Assembly (NCBI RefSeq): GCF_025699485.1
Contig: NZ_JANUXN010000003.1
Location: forward strand, 62,001-126,000
Source: Thauera carbonicopians
Lineage (GTDB): Bacteria > Pseudomonadota > Gammaproteobacteria > Burkholderiales > Rhodocyclaceae
Length of the DNA: 64,000 nucleotides
Direction: 5' to 3'
Within the stretch, counting starts at the first letter, position 1, and each line of letters starts with the position of its first letter. Below are positions 54,948 through 64,000 of the stretch, in pieces. Under the pieces are notes generated by a model, which was not told where the DNA came from, made no database searches, and saw only the letters and a list, made by a program, of their open reading frames with translations. Position numbers and translations under genes: made by a program.

Positions 54948-56648
54948 TCAATCCGCTGCATCGGGTCTGAGCTGGGCCAGGGCCTGGTCGTATTCGCGGG
55001 TACCGCGTTGCGCCTGCCGGGCAATGCGTCCGTCCGCGAGCCAGACCACCCGGTCGGCCAGCCGTGCCTCGCGCTGCCAGTGCGTGGCCAGCAATAGGGT
55101 ACGCCCTTGAGCAGCTTGTGCAAGTCGCAGCATGACATCGGCAGCGGTGACGGCGTCGAGGCCTTCGGTGGCTTCGTCCAGCAGCCAGCATCGGGACGGA
55201 TGCAGGAACAGCCGCGCCAGCGCCAGGCGGCGCGCCTGGCCGCCCGACAGGCCCAGGCCGCCTTCGCCCAGCAAGGTGTCCAGCCCCTGCGGCAGGACCT
55301 TGATGTCCCGGGCCAGCCCGGCGGCTTCGAGTGCCTGCCACAGCGCGACGTCGTCGGCATCCGGCGAAGCCAGGCGCAGGTTGTCGCGCAGGCTGTCGCG
55401 GAACAGCTCGGTGCGCTGCGTCATCCAGCAGCACGGCAGGGCGGCCACTCGCCCCGAGGCGGGAGGAAGTTCGCCTGCGATCACCGACAGCAGGCTGCTC
55501 TTGCCGGCGCCGCTGCTGCCGATCAGGGCAATGCGCTCGCCTTCGCGGACGTGCAGATCGAGCGGCCCGAGGATCTCCGGCCAGCCCGGATGAGCCACTC
55601 GCAGCTGGTCCAGTTGCACTGCCAGCCCGCCAGCGGGTTTTTCCCGCTCGGCCGGTGGCGGCCCGTCATCGGCCGCCACCGCGGCGCCGAGGCGGCGGGC
55701 GGCCAGCCAGGTGCGGCCGGCTTCGGCCGCGCCGCGGCGCAGGGCGGCGAACGGCTCCATCGCCGACAGCGCCAGCAGGATGCCCAAGGCCGCGACGGCG
55801 GCGCCGATCCGTTGCCCGTCCACCAGCCAGCCCATCGCCAGCAAGGCGGCACTCAGGGTCAGGGCGCTCGCCAGGCCATAAGCCTGTGCGGCACGCGCCT
55901 CGGCGCGGTACAGCCGATCGTCGGCTTGCGCGGCGCGCGCATCGCAGGCCTGCACCGCCGCGACCTGCGCAGGCAGGCGGCCGGTCATCAGCAGTTCCGT
56001 CTGCCCTGCGACGAGGTCCACGCTTTTCAGGCGCAGGGTTTCCAGCGCCATCGCACGGCGGATCGCGGCCTTGCGCGTCCGCAGGCCGTGCCACAGCGCG
56101 ATGCCCCAGCCGGCCAGCAGCAGCCAGGCCAGCGCCAGCAGGCCCAGCCACCAGCGCATGAAGCCGAAGGCCAGCGCAGCCAGCAGCGCCGCGCCGAGCG
56201 CCGCGATGCCCGGCACCAGCAGGCGCAGGTACAGGTTGTCGAGCGCATCGACGTCGGCCGTCAGGCGCTGCAGCAGGCGGGCGGGGCGCAACAGCAACAG
56301 GCGTGCAGCCTGGGGGCGGGACCAGTGGCGGAACAGCTTTTCGCGCAATGCCGCGAGCACGGCCAGTGTCGCGTCGTGGGTGACCAGGCGCTCCGCATAA
56401 CGCGCGCCGGTGCGGCTCAGCGCCAGCAGGCGGATGCCGGCCGAAGGCATGAAGACGTCGAATATCAGCGCCGTGGCCGGCACCAGGCCCGCCAGTGCCG
56501 TGGCCGCGATGAACCAGCCCGACAGTCCCAGCAGCGCCATGCCCATCAGCACGGTCAAGGCTGCCAGCAGTGCGCCGCCCAGCCATAGCCGGCGCCCGGC
56601 CATCGCATCCAGGGCGCGCAGCAGGGGTTTCAAGCTGTGGCGCTTCAT
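54948..56648 (-). CDS. cydC: Cysteine/glutathione exporter subunit CydC
   Basis: This 566-residue ABC exporter half has an N-terminal six-helix membrane domain (GLSGWFIAATALAG, GARYAERLVTHDATLAVL). The C-terminal ATPase has Walker A GSSGAGKS, signature LSGGQARRL and Walker B CWLLDEATEGLD. With CydD it exports reduced thiols to the periplasm, needed for cytochrome bd assembly. It starts with an ATGA overlap with cydD. Confidence 0.92.
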   Translation of the reverse strand: MKRHSLKPLLRALDAMAGRRLWLGGALLAALTVLMGMALLGLSGWFIAATALAGLVPATALIFDVFMPSAGIRLLALSRTGARYAERLVTHDATLAVLAALREKLFRHWSRPQAARLLLLRPARLLQRLTADVDALDNLYLRLLVPGIAALGAALLAALAFGFMRWWLGLLALAWLLLAGWGIALWHGLRTRKAAIRRAMALETLRLKSVDLVAGQTELLMTGRLPAQVAAVQACDARAAQADDRLYRAEARAAQAYGLASALTLSAALLAMGWLVDGQRIGAAVAALGILLALSAMEPFAALRRGAAEAGRTWLAARRLGAAVAADDGPPPAEREKPAGGLAVQLDQLRVAHPGWPEILGPLDLHVREGERIALIGSSGAGKSSLLSVIAGELPPASGRVAALPCCWMTQRTELFRDSLRDNLRLASPDADDVALWQALEAAGLARDIKVLPQGLDTLLGEGGLGLSGGQARRLALARLFLHPSRCWLLDEATEGLDAVTAADVMLRLAQAAQGRTLLLATHWQREARLADRVVWLADGRIARQAQRGTREYDQALAQLRPDAAD

Positions 56649-58327
56649 CTGCGCTCTCCGTCCGCCGAGCGTGGGTGCGGTTGCCACGGCAGCCGGATCA
56701 CCCGGTCCATGCGCTGCGCCAGCTGCGCATCATGGGTGGCGACGATCAGCGTGCGGCCGCGGGCGATGCGCAGCAGGCTGTCGATGATCTGCCCTGCGGT
56801 GACCGGGTCCAGGTGGGCGGTCGGCTCGTCGACCAGCAGCAGCCCGGCGTCCCGGTTCACTGCCAGTCGCGCCAGCGCCAGCCGCAGCACCTCGCCGCCC
56901 GACAAGCCGCTGCCGCCTTCGCCCAGGCTCGAGGCCGCGCGCGCCTGCAGCACGGCGCCCAGAGCCGCCTGCTCGGCGGCGGTCCGGACGTCGTCGGCAC
57001 CGAGGTGCGCACGCCCCAGCGATACGTTGTGCGGCATCGAGCCGGCAAAGACATGGGCGTGCTGCCCCATCCAGGCGATGCGGGCGCGCATCGCTGCGGC
57101 CGTTTCCGCATTCAAGGGTTGGCCGTCGATGCGTATCTCGCCTCCGGCGACCGGCACCAGGCCGGCGATCTGTGCCAGCAGCACCGACTTGCCGCTGCCG
57201 CTGGGGCTCCACAGCGTCACGTGCTCGCCTGGCTCGATATGCAGGTTCAGCGCTTCGAGCCGCGTGTCGCTGCCGGGCGCCCGGACTTCGAGCGCCACGA
57301 TGTCGACCGCTGCTGCTGTGCTTGGAGCAGGGGGCATCCGTTCGGCCTCGATGCTGCCGACGATGGATGCCCCCTGGCGGTGCAGCTCTTCCAGCGCTTC
57401 GAGCGCTGCTTCGCCGGCGGCGCGGTCGTGCCAGACGGCGGACAGTTCGCGCAGGGGTTCGAAGAATGCCGGTGCCAGCAGCAGCACGAACAAGGCCTCG
57501 CCCAGGCTCAGCTTCTGCCCCCATGCGCCGAAGGGCAGGGTGCCGAGCAGGTGGAAACCCACATAGACCGCCACCATCGCCACTCCCAGCGCGGAAAACA
57601 GCTCCAGCACGGCCGAGGACAGGAAGGCGATGCGCAGCACGCGCATGGTGCGCTGGCGCAGGGCTTCGGCGTGCGCTCGCAGCCGCCGGGCCGAGCTTTC
57701 CACCGCGCCCAGTGCCCGCAAGGTGCTCAAGCCCCGCAGGCGATCGAGCAGGAAGGCGTTCATGCCGCCCATTTCCGCCAGTTGCTCCTCGCTGGCGGCG
57801 CGGGCGCGCCAGCCGACGATGGCCATGAACAGCGGAATCAGCGGCGCGGCGAGGATCAGGATCAGCGCGGCCAGCCAGCTCTGGCTGGCGACGACGGCCG
57901 CAATCGCCATCGGCACGACGCGCACGCGCCACATCGCACACTGGTAGCGCGCCAGCCACGGCACCATGGCCTCGGCCTGTTCGGCAAGGACGCTGGCTGC
58001 CCGGCCCGACGATGGCCGTGCCTTGTCCAGCGGCGAGGCATGGGCCAGGGCCTGCAGCGCCCGGGCACGCAACCGGCTCAGCACGGTGCGTGCGGCGCGA
58101 TGGGCCCGCAGCACGCCGCTACCGTCGCACCAGGCGCGCAGCATGCCCAGCGCCAGCACGCCTGCGGCGGCTGCCAGCAGCTGCCGCATCGGCTGTCCGT
58201 CCGCCATCTGTTGTACTGCCCAGGCGAGCAGGCCGGCCTGGGGCAGCCACAGCAGCGCAGCGGCCAGTTGCAGCATCGCGCCGCTGCGGGAAGAAGTGGT
58301 TATGTCCGGGCCTGGGGGCGAATCCAT
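56645..58327 (-). CDS. cydD: Cysteine/glutathione exporter subunit CydD
   Basis: This 560-residue partner of CydC has a membrane domain (residues about 20-300) and an ATPase domain with Walker A SPSGSGKS, signature LSGGEVLRLALARL and Walker B LLLVDEPTAHLD. ATG 58327 (MDSPPGPD) gives normal length; an in-frame ATG at 58411 adds 28 residues of doubtful coding quality. Neither start has a good ribosome binding site. It is the first gene of the cyd operon. Confidence 0.9.
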   Translation of the reverse strand: MDSPPGPDITTSSRSGAMLQLAAALLWLPQAGLLAWAVQQMADGQPMRQLLAAAAGVLALGMLRAWCDGSGVLRAHRAARTVLSRLRARALQALAHASPLDKARPSSGRAASVLAEQAEAMVPWLARYQCAMWRVRVVPMAIAAVVASQSWLAALILILAAPLIPLFMAIVGWRARAASEEQLAEMGGMNAFLLDRLRGLSTLRALGAVESSARRLRAHAEALRQRTMRVLRIAFLSSAVLELFSALGVAMVAVYVGFHLLGTLPFGAWGQKLSLGEALFVLLLAPAFFEPLRELSAVWHDRAAGEAALEALEELHRQGASIVGSIEAERMPPAPSTAAAVDIVALEVRAPGSDTRLEALNLHIEPGEHVTLWSPSGSGKSVLLAQIAGLVPVAGGEIRIDGQPLNAETAAAMRARIAWMGQHAHVFAGSMPHNVSLGRAHLGADDVRTAAEQAALGAVLQARAASSLGEGGSGLSGGEVLRLALARLAVNRDAGLLLVDEPTAHLDPVTAGQIIDSLLRIARGRTLIVATHDAQLAQRMDRVIRLPWQPHPRSADGERR

Positions 58328-58658
58328 GGGCTGTGCCGTCGGGGTGCGTGCGAGATGCTGCTCGAATCTGAGGAGAGGGTCACAGGAAATTCCGTGTCCG
58401 GAGTCGGCCATCGTGGCGTTTCGATCGGCCGGCTGCTCACTGATGTGCCTGGCCACGCAACAACGCATTACCTCCCCGGGTTTTGACGATCTCGCCGGCA
58501 TGGTATATGACGTGAATGAATCGCGACGCTGGAGGAGCGGCCACTGGTCCGCTTCACGGCGGGGCGGATCGCCACGCGCCCGGTATTGACGGGCATCGCC
58601 ACCGAAGCCGCTGCCGCGGCCCAGGGTGTGTTCAGTTGTAAATTTCCGAGGAGCAATC
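58328..58658. other. Gap between cydD and the FMN reductase
   Basis: About 330 bases between divergent genes must hold both promoters. TTGACG (58483-58488) and TATATG (58504-58509) are promoter-like for the plus strand, but the 15-bp spacing is short. No FNR-type TTGAT-N4-ATCAA site or other clear operator was seen. A GAGGAG ribosome binding site precedes 58659. Confidence 0.4.
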
Positions 58659-59213
58659 ATGAGCAGACTTCGCATCGGCGTGATCGTCGGCAGTGCCAGC
58701 CGGACCTCCATCAACCGCAAGCTGGCCCAGGCACTGGTGAAGCTGGCGCAGGACCGGGCGGATTTCGAGTTCATCGACCTCGACCATCTGCCGATGTACA
58801 ACCGCGATGACGACGCCGACTATCCGGCCGTCTTCCAGGCCCTGAAGGACAAGGTGCGCGCCCAGGACGGCATCCTGTTCGTGACGCCCGAGCAGAATCG
58901 TTCGATCCCCGCCTTGCTGAAGAATGCGCTCGATGCGGCCAGCCGGCCCTACGGCAGCAGTGCCTGGGCGGGCATCCCGGCTGCCGTTATCGGCACCGCG
59001 GGTGGCGGACCGGCCACGTCCATGGCCCAGCAACACCTGCGCAACATCCTGGGCTACCTCGACATGCCGACGATGGGACAGCCCGAGGGCTTCATCCGCT
59101 GGCATGACGAATTGATCGATGCGGAAGGCAATGTGGGTACCGCCAGCCACGACTTCCTGAAGGGCTACATGGACAGGTTCGTCGCCTGGGTTGAGCGTTT
59201 GCGCAAGGCCTGA
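58659..59213 (+). CDS. NAD(P)H-dependent FMN reductase
   Basis: This 184-residue flavodoxin-like protein starts with the FMN-phosphate loop GSASRTSINRKLA. It contains the family motif FVTPEQNRSIPALLKNALDAASRP (here EQNRS instead of the more common EYNxS) and IGTAGGGPATSMAQQHLR. Relatives reduce chromate, quinones and azo dyes (ChrR/YieF type). The start is set by a GAGGAG ribosome binding site. It precedes copZ, with about 110 bases between. Confidence 0.9.
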   Translation: MSRLRIGVIVGSASRTSINRKLAQALVKLAQDRADFEFIDLDHLPMYNRDDDADYPAVFQALKDKVRAQDGILFVTPEQNRSIPALLKNALDAASRPYGSSAWAGIPAAVIGTAGGGPATSMAQQHLRNILGYLDMPTMGQPEGFIRWHDELIDAEGNVGTASHDFLKGYMDRFVAWVERLRKA

Positions 59214-59324
59214 TCCACCGCCCTGTGCAGCATCGGCATAAGGCGAGGGTGGTAGCTGCCTGTTGACCTTCCAAGCGTGGCAAGCCTCATGCTGCCGGAC
59301 GTGACATTTCCCAAGGAGCTTCCG

Positions 59325-59519
59325 ATGCGATTCCATATCGAAAACATGACCTGCGGCGGCTGCGCCCGCGGCGTGACCAAGGCGATCCAGTCGGTCGATG
59401 CCGACGCCAAGGTGACGGCCGATCCGCCCAAGCGCCTGGTCGAAGTCGAATCGTCCGCGACCAGGGAGCAGATCGAGGCGGCACTGCAGGAAGCAGGCTT
59501 CCCGCCGAAGGCGGCCTGA
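59325..59519 (+). CDS. copZ: Copper chaperone, heavy-metal-associated domain (CopZ-like)
   Basis: This 64-residue single HMA domain has the metal site MTCGGC and the beta-alpha-beta-beta-alpha-beta pattern, ending FPPKAA. It probably hands Cu(I) to the CopA encoded opposite. ATG 59325 follows AAGGAG; a GTG upstream would add a non-family N-terminus. A strong terminator follows. Confidence 0.85.
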   Translation: MRFHIENMTCGGCARGVTKAIQSVDADAKVTADPPKRLVEVESSATREQIEAALQEAGFPPKAA

Positions 59520-59577
59520 GGCGTTCTCGACACCGGACCGCCTGTGGCTAGGCGGCCGCGATGATTGGATGGTATGG

Positions 59578-59638
59578 GCGGCTCAACTCCGGCGCAGGGA
59601 CATCGTTGCCCTTGCGTCGGAGCTGAGCCGCTTCTTTT
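59578..59638 (+). terminator. Terminator after copZ
   Basis: GCGGCTCA (59578-59585) pairs with TGAGCCGC (59624-59631), and the stem continues through CTCCG/CGGAG. TTCTTTT (59632-59638) follows on the plus strand. It separates copZ from the convergent cueR. Confidence 0.75.
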
Positions 59639-59650
59639 ATGCCGGTGTTT

Positions 59651-60094
59651 TCAGTGCGGTGGTCTGGAGGATCTCGAGCAATGCTGCTCGTGCCCGTCCA
59701 GACCCTCGGTATTCTCCAGATTCGCCAGAATCGGGCAGTCTGGCCGGTCGTCACCCGCGCAACAGGCCACCAGGGTCTGCAAGGTGTCGGCCATCTGCCG
59801 CAGTTCGTCGATGCGGCGCTGCAGGTCGGCGATGTGCTGCTGCGCGACGCGCTTGACGTCGGCGCTCTTGCGCGAGCGGTCGCGCCACAGCCCGAGCAGG
59901 TCGTGGATCTCCGCGACGGCGAAGCCCAGGTCGCGGGCGCGGCGGATGAAGCGCAGCATATGCACGTCCGACCCGGTGTAGGCGCGATAGCCCGAATCGG
60001 TGCGGGCCGCCGGCGGTATCAGCCCGACCGACTCGTAGTAGCGGATCATCTTGGCCGAGACGCCCGAGGCCCTGGCCGCTTCACCGATGTTCAT
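59651..60094 (-). CDS. cueR: Copper-responsive MerR-family activator CueR
   Basis: This 147-residue regulator has an N-terminal MerR winged helix (MNIGEAARASGVSAKMIRYYESVGLIPPAARTDSGYR split over residues 1-36). The Cu(I) site is C112 and C120 (ACCAGDDRPDCPI), the same positions as in E. coli CueR. A long His/Arg-rich tail follows. It lies 12 bases downstream of copA with an AGGAGGAAGG site, so the copper pump and its activator share a transcript. Confidence 0.93.
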   Translation of the reverse strand: MNIGEAARASGVSAKMIRYYESVGLIPPAARTDSGYRAYTGSDVHMLRFIRRARDLGFAVAEIHDLLGLWRDRSRKSADVKRVAQQHIADLQRRIDELRQMADTLQTLVACCAGDDRPDCPILANLENTEGLDGHEQHCSRSSRPPH

Positions 60095-60106
60095 CGTCCT
60101 TCCTCC

Positions 60107-62605
60107 TCATGCCTGGGCGTCGGCCGCCAGTGGCGGCTGGAAGCGCCGCAGCCGCAGCGCATTGCCCAGCACGAACACGCTGGACATCGCCATCGCACCT
60201 GCGGCGAAGATCGGCGACAGCAGCAGGCCGTACGCGGGGTAGAGCGCACCCGCCGCCAGCGGGATCAGCGCGGTGTTGTAGGCGAAGGCCCAGAACAGGT
60301 TCTGGCGGATGTTGCCGATGGTCGCCTTCGACAGCGCGATCGCGTTCGGCACGCCCTGCAGGTTGCCGGACATCAGCACCACGTCGGCCGCTTCCATCGC
60401 CACGTCGGTGCCGGTGCCGATGGCCAGGCCGACGTCGGCTTCGGCCAGCGCCGGCGCGTCGTTGATGCCGTCGCCGACGAAAGCCAGCACGCCATGCTCG
60501 GCCTTGAGCCGCTTGATCGCCTGCACCTTGCCTTCGGGCAGCACTTCGGCCACCACTTCGTCGATGCCCAGCCGCGCAGCGATGGCGCGCGCGGTGCGCT
60601 CGTTGTCGCCGGTGATCATCGCCACCTTCAGGCCCAGTCTGTGCAGCGCCTCGATGGCGGCGGGCGTGCTCGGCTTGATCGGGTCGGCGACGGCGAGGAT
60701 CGCGGCCAGGCGGCCGTCGATGGCGGCGTACAGCGGCGACTTGCCTTCGCTGCCCAGGCGCTCGGCGCTGGCGGCGAAGAGGCCGACATCCAGGCCCAGC
60801 GAGCGCATGTAGCGGTCCGCGCCGACTTCCACGCGCCGGCCGCCGGCCGTGGCGCGCACGCCCATGCCGGTGACGGATTCGAAAGCCTCCAGCGCGGGCA
60901 GGGTCATGCCTTGCTGCTCGGCCGCTTCGACGATCGCGCGGGCGATTGGATGCTCGGAGCGCAACTCCACCGCGGCGACCCGCGCCAGCACTTCGGCGCG
61001 CTCGAAGCCTGCGGCCACTTCCAGGTCGGTCAGCGCTGGCCGGCCTTCGGTCAGCGTGCCGGTCTTGTCCACCGCCACCACCTTGGCGTCCTTCAGCAAC
61101 TGCAGCGCTTCGCCCTTGCGGAACAGCACGCCCATTTCGGCACCGCGGCCGGTGCCGACCATGATCGAGGTCGGCGTCGCCAGGCCCATCGCGCACGGGC
61201 AGGCGATGATCAGCACCGCCACCGCATTGACCAGCGCGAAAGTCAGCGCCGGCGAGGGGCCGAAGGCCAGCCAGATCAGGAAGGTGAGCAGCGCGGCGGC
61301 CATCACCGCCGGCACGAACCACAGCGTCACCTTGTCCACCACCGCCTGGATCGGGAGCTTGGAGCCCTGGGCCTGCTCGACCAGGCGGATGATCTGCGCC
61401 AGCACGGTCTGGCTGCCGACTGCGGTGGCGCGCAGGCTCAGCGCGCCCTTCTGGTTGACCGTGCCGCCGACCACCGCACTGCCCGCGGACTTCTCGACCG
61501 GAATCGGCTCGCCGGTGATCATCGACTCATCGACGTAGCTCTGGCCGTCGATGACTTCGCCATCCACCGGCACACGCTCGCCGGGACGGACTTCGACGAC
61601 GTCACCGGTTGCCACGTCGCCGATCGGAATGTCGATCGTGCGGCCGCCGCGCACCACGTGCGCCAGCTTGGCCTGCAGGCCGACCAGGCGCTGGATGGCC
61701 TGCGAGGTGCGACCCTTGGCGCGCGCTTCCAGGAAGCGCCCGAGCAGGATCAGCGCCGCGATCACCGCTGCCGCCTCGTAATAGACATTGACCGTGCCGG
61801 CCGGCAGCAGGCTCGGCAGGAAGGTGGCGACCACCGAATACGCATAGGCCGCGATGGTGCCCACCGCGACCAGCGAGTTCATGTCCGGCGCCAGGCGGAA
61901 CAGCGCCGGAAAGCCCTTGGCGTAGAAGCGCCGGCCGGGGAAGACCAGCACCAGCGTCGTCAGCACGAACTGGATGATCCAGCTCGTCTGGGTGCCCAGC
62001 GTGTGCGACACCCAGTGGTGCATCGCCGGGATCATGTGCGAGCCCATCTCGAGGATGAACACCGGCAGGGCCAGTACTGCGGCGATCAGCAGGTCGCGCT
62101 GCAGTTCGGTCCGTTCGGCATCCTTCTTCGCCAGGGTTTCGTCGTCGCCGGCCTGCGCCGTGGCTTCGATGGCGCGGGCGTCGTAGCCGGCCTTGTCCAC
62201 CGCCGCGATCAGCGCTGCGACGTCGGCCACGCCGCGCACGGTGGCGCGCTCGGTAGCCAGGTTCACGTTGACCTCGGCGACGCCGGGTACGGCCTGCAGC
62301 ACCTTCTCGACGCGGCCGACGCAGGAGGCGCAGGTCATCCCTTCGATCGCCAGCTCGGTGGTGCTGGGCGGTACGTCGTAGCCGGTCTTCTCGACCGCGG
62401 CGATCAGCGTCATGCGGTCCACCGGCACCGCCAGGCGGATGTCTGCCCGTTCGGTGGCCAGATTCACCGAAACCTGTGCGACGCCCTCGACCTTGGCCAG
62501 CGCCGCCTCGACGCGGCTGACGCAACTGGCGCAGGTCATCCCTTCGATCGGCAGGCTGACCGTCGCCGTGACTGGCCGGGCCTGCGCTTTCGCGGATGCG
62601 TTCAT
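60107..62605 (-). CDS. copA: Cu(I)-exporting P1B-type ATPase
   Basis: This 832-residue pump exports Cu(I) from the cytoplasm. Two N-terminal HMA domains carry TCASC motifs (C25/C28 and C92/C95). The membrane metal site is C469-P-C471, the phosphorylation site D513 in DKTGT, and the HP motif is in SEHPIARAI. The GDGxND hinge is [12 protein letters not shown]. The start has a GGGAAGGAATC ribosome binding site. It is transcribed from the CueR-type promoter at 62642-62672. Confidence 0.95.
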   Translation of the reverse strand: MNASAKAQARPVTATVSLPIEGMTCASCVSRVEAALAKVEGVAQVSVNLATERADIRLAVPVDRMTLIAAVEKTGYDVPPSTTELAIEGMTCASCVGRVEKVLQAVPGVAEVNVNLATERATVRGVADVAALIAAVDKAGYDARAIEATAQAGDDETLAKKDAERTELQRDLLIAAVLALPVFILEMGSHMIPAMHHWVSHTLGTQTSWIIQFVLTTLVLVFPGRRFYAKGFPALFRLAPDMNSLVAVGTIAAYAYSVVATFLPSLLPAGTVNVYYEAAAVIAALILLGRFLEARAKGRTSQAIQRLVGLQAKLAHVVRGGRTIDIPIGDVATGDVVEVRPGERVPVDGEVIDGQSYVDESMITGEPIPVEKSAGSAVVGGTVNQKGALSLRATAVGSQTVLAQIIRLVEQAQGSKLPIQAVVDKVTLWFVPAVMAAALLTFLIWLAFGPSPALTFALVNAVAVLIIACPCAMGLATPTSIMVGTGRGAEMGVLFRKGEALQLLKDAKVVAVDKTGTLTEGRPALTDLEVAAGFERAEVLARVAAVELRSEHPIARAIVEAAEQQGMTLPALEAFESVTGMGVRATAGGRRVEVGADRYMRSLGLDVGLFAASAERLGSEGKSPLYAAIDGRLAAILAVADPIKPSTPAAIEALHRLGLKVAMITGDNERTARAIAARLGIDEVVAEVLPEGKVQAIKRLKAEHGVLAFVGDGINDAPALAEADVGLAIGTGTDVAMEAADVVLMSGNLQGVPNAIALSKATIGNIRQNLFWAFAYNTALIPLAAGALYPAYGLLLSPIFAAGAMAMSSVFVLGNALRLRRFQPPLAADAQA

Positions 62606-62641
62606 GATTCCTTCCCTCGCATGGATGCCTTGACAGCATAC

Positions 62642-62672
62642 AGGCTAGACCTTGCCATGATGGGAAGGTCAA
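62642..62672 (-). promoter_or_regulatory. CueR-controlled copA promoter
   Basis: On the minus strand TTGACC (62667-62672) and TAGCCT (62642-62647) are separated by 19 bp. A 21-bp near-palindrome at 62649-62669, with ACCTT/AAGGT ends and CCAT/ATGG inner arms, fills the spacer. The long spacer and this dyad are diagnostic of MerR/CueR promoters. Confidence 0.92.
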
Positions 62673-62822
62673 ACGGCAATGATGCCTGTTTCGAAAAGGG
62701 CAGCCATCAGCCGAGCAGGGATGGCGTCGGGCTGCGTAGGCGGAGCGAAGTCAAACCCATCGCTTGCGGGAATGGCACGATCGGCGGGGGGTTTCAGCCT
62801 TGCCGGGAGTGAACGCTTCAGC

Positions 62823-64000
62823 TCAGCCGGCAGCACCGTCGAAAGGCCAGAACACCGGGATGAAGATCACTCCCAGCACCCAGAAGATCAGGTTCAGCGG
62901 CAGGCCGACCTTGACGAAGTCGCTGAAGCGGTAGCCCCCTGCGCCATAGACCATGGTGTTGGTCTGGTAGCCCACCGGCGTGGCGAAGCTGGTGGAGGCG
63001 GCGAAGGTCACCGCGATCAGGAAGGGGGTGGCATCGACGTCCATCATCCGCGCGGTGGACATGCCGATCGGCGTCAACAGTACGGCCGCAGCGGCGTTGC
63101 TCATGAATTCCGTCAGCAGCAGTGCCATCAGGTACAGCACCGCCAGCACCACCAGCGGCCCCGAGTCGCGCACTAGGCCGATGCTGTTTTCCACCAGGAA
63201 GGCGGCTGCGCCGGTTTCGCTCATCGCCACGCCCAGCGGCAGCAGGCCGGCCATCAGGATGATGATGCGCCAGTCGACGGCGTCGTAGACGTCGTCCGCA
63301 TCCAGGCAGCCGGCCAAGGTCATCGCCACCGCGCCCATCAGCGAGGTGACCGCGATCGGCGCCCAGCCCAGCGCCGAAATGCCGATCACCAGCGCCATCA
63401 CCACCAGCGCGAAAGGCGCGCGCCAGCCGCCGGGCTGCTGGGCGTCGCGCTCGGACAGCACGATGACGCTCTTGTCCTTGCGCAGCGCCGGCATTTCCGC
63501 TTCGGGCGTCAGCATCAGCAGGATGTCGCCGGTGCGCAGGCGCACCTCGCTCAGCTTGTCGCGCAGGACCTGGCCGCGGCGGTGGATGCCCAGTACCGTG
63601 GCGTCGTGCTGCCAGCGCGGCGCCAGCGTCGCCAGGGTGCTGCCGATCGCGCGCGAGCGGGGCGCGATCATCACTTCGGTCAGCACCTGGGCCACTGCTG
63701 CGAAATCCTGCCGGCCGAGCTTGAACTGCGAATTCACTTCCAGGCCCGCCTTCTTGCGCAACTCGTCCAGTTGCGACCAGTCGCCGCGCGCCAGCAGCAC
63801 GTCGCCTTCCTGCAGCGTCTGCGCCCTGGGCGACCAGACCTTTTCGTCGCCGCGCAGCAGTTCCAGCACGAAGACGCCGAACTCCTCGCCCAGCTTGGCC
63901 TCGCCGACCGAGGTGCCGATCAGCGACGAGTCGGGCATCACCCGCAGTTCGGTGATGTATTTGCCCAACTGATAGTGCTCGACCAGCTCCGCACCGCGCG
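62823..64000 (-). CDS. SLC13-type anion transporter with TrkA-C domains, 5' end cut by window
   Basis: The frame stays open to the window edge (upstream codons read ...RGAELVEHYQLGKYITEL). The visible part has two RCK_C/TrkA-C regulatory domains (KYITELRVMPDSSLIGTSV and QDFAAVAQVLTEVMIAPRSRAIGSTL). The second half of an SLC13/DASS permease follows (LVVMALVIGISALGWAPIAV, TEFMSNAAAAVLLTPIG, SFATPVGYQTNTMVYGAGGY). The transported ion is probably sulfate or a dicarboxylate, not decidable here. It lies downstream of the copA promoter region in the opposite sense of regulation, with no sign of copper control. Confidence 0.88.
   Translation of the reverse strand, partial: RGAELVEHYQLGKYITELRVMPDSSLIGTSVGEAKLGEEFGVFVLELLRGDEKVWSPRAQTLQEGDVLLARGDWSQLDELRKKAGLEVNSQFKLGRQDFAAVAQVLTEVMIAPRSRAIGSTLATLAPRWQHDATVLGIHRRGQVLRDKLSEVRLRTGDILLMLTPEAEMPALRKDKSVIVLSERDAQQPGGWRAPFALVVMALVIGISALGWAPIAVTSLMGAVAMTLAGCLDADDVYDAVDWRIIILMAGLLPLGVAMSETGAAAFLVENSIGLVRDSGPLVVLAVLYLMALLLTEFMSNAAAAVLLTPIGMSTARMMDVDATPFLIAVTFAASTSFATPVGYQTNTMVYGAGGYRFSDFVKVGLPLNLIFWVLGVIFIPVFWPFDGAAG

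Overview
The window is GC-rich DNA with densely packed, mostly unidirectional operons. It carries a complete aerobic phenylacetyl-CoA pathway, a class I polyhydroxyalkanoate synthase, a cytochrome bd oxidase and copper-export genes. This combination suggests a betaproteobacterial chromosome, most likely of the Thauera/Azoarcus type (Rhodocyclales). That placement is inferred from gene content and sequence style; no database search was possible.

Layout. (1) 1-3398: the right end of a filamentous (inovirus-type) prophage, with the tail of a minor coat protein gene, Zot, a small secreted protein, a small basic regulator under two palindromic operators, and a tyrosine integrase. It ends at an attachment site formed by the 3' part of a tRNA-Arg(CCG) gene. 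(2) 3445-7541: a TetR regulator divergent from phaC, then pagL (lipid A deacylase), a nitroreductase and the broken 3' end of a second pagL-like gene. (3) 7563-10211: a large acyl-CoA synthetase/GNAT fusion. (4) 10315-25124: the phenylacetate block. paaN-G-H-I-K-J, a LiuC-like enoyl-CoA hydratase and paaA-B-C-D-E lie on the minus strand, with paaX divergent, then paaY and an IclR-type regulator. (5) 25336-31047: a branched-chain-type ABC importer (binding protein, permease, permease-ATPase fusion, ATPase) plus a hemerythrin-domain protein. It probably imports the aromatic acid, and its promoter shares a TTTGTATC motif with the paa promoter. (6) 31250-35307: an isochorismatase-family hydrolase, a pirin, a LysR regulator and an MFS exporter.

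(7) 35600-51920: the most unusual region. A 10.3-kb gene encodes a repetitive cadherin/VCBS-like surface protein of 3423 residues. It is followed by four tightly packed genes: a TolC-family outer-membrane lipoprotein, a periplasmic adaptor, a membrane-anchored adaptor with a GAF-like cytoplasmic domain, and an M50 site-2-type metalloprotease fused to an adaptor domain. The locus has no ABC ATPase and the large protein has no RTX repeats. This looks like an export system for a giant adhesin that differs from standard type I secretion.

(8) 51957-58327: cydDCABX, the cytochrome bd oxidase with its assembly exporter. (9) 58659-62672: an FMN reductase, a CopZ-like chaperone, and cueR and copA behind a textbook MerR-type promoter with a 19-bp spacer. 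(10) 62823-64000: an SLC13-type transporter cut by the window edge.

Together the catabolic genes describe uptake of phenylacetate, activation by PaaK, epoxidation by PaaABC(D)E, isomerisation by PaaG, ring cleavage/oxidation by PaaN-type chemistry, and beta-oxidation by the hydratase, PaaH and PaaJ to acetyl-CoA and succinyl-CoA. PaaI and PaaY would clear dead-end CoA esters.
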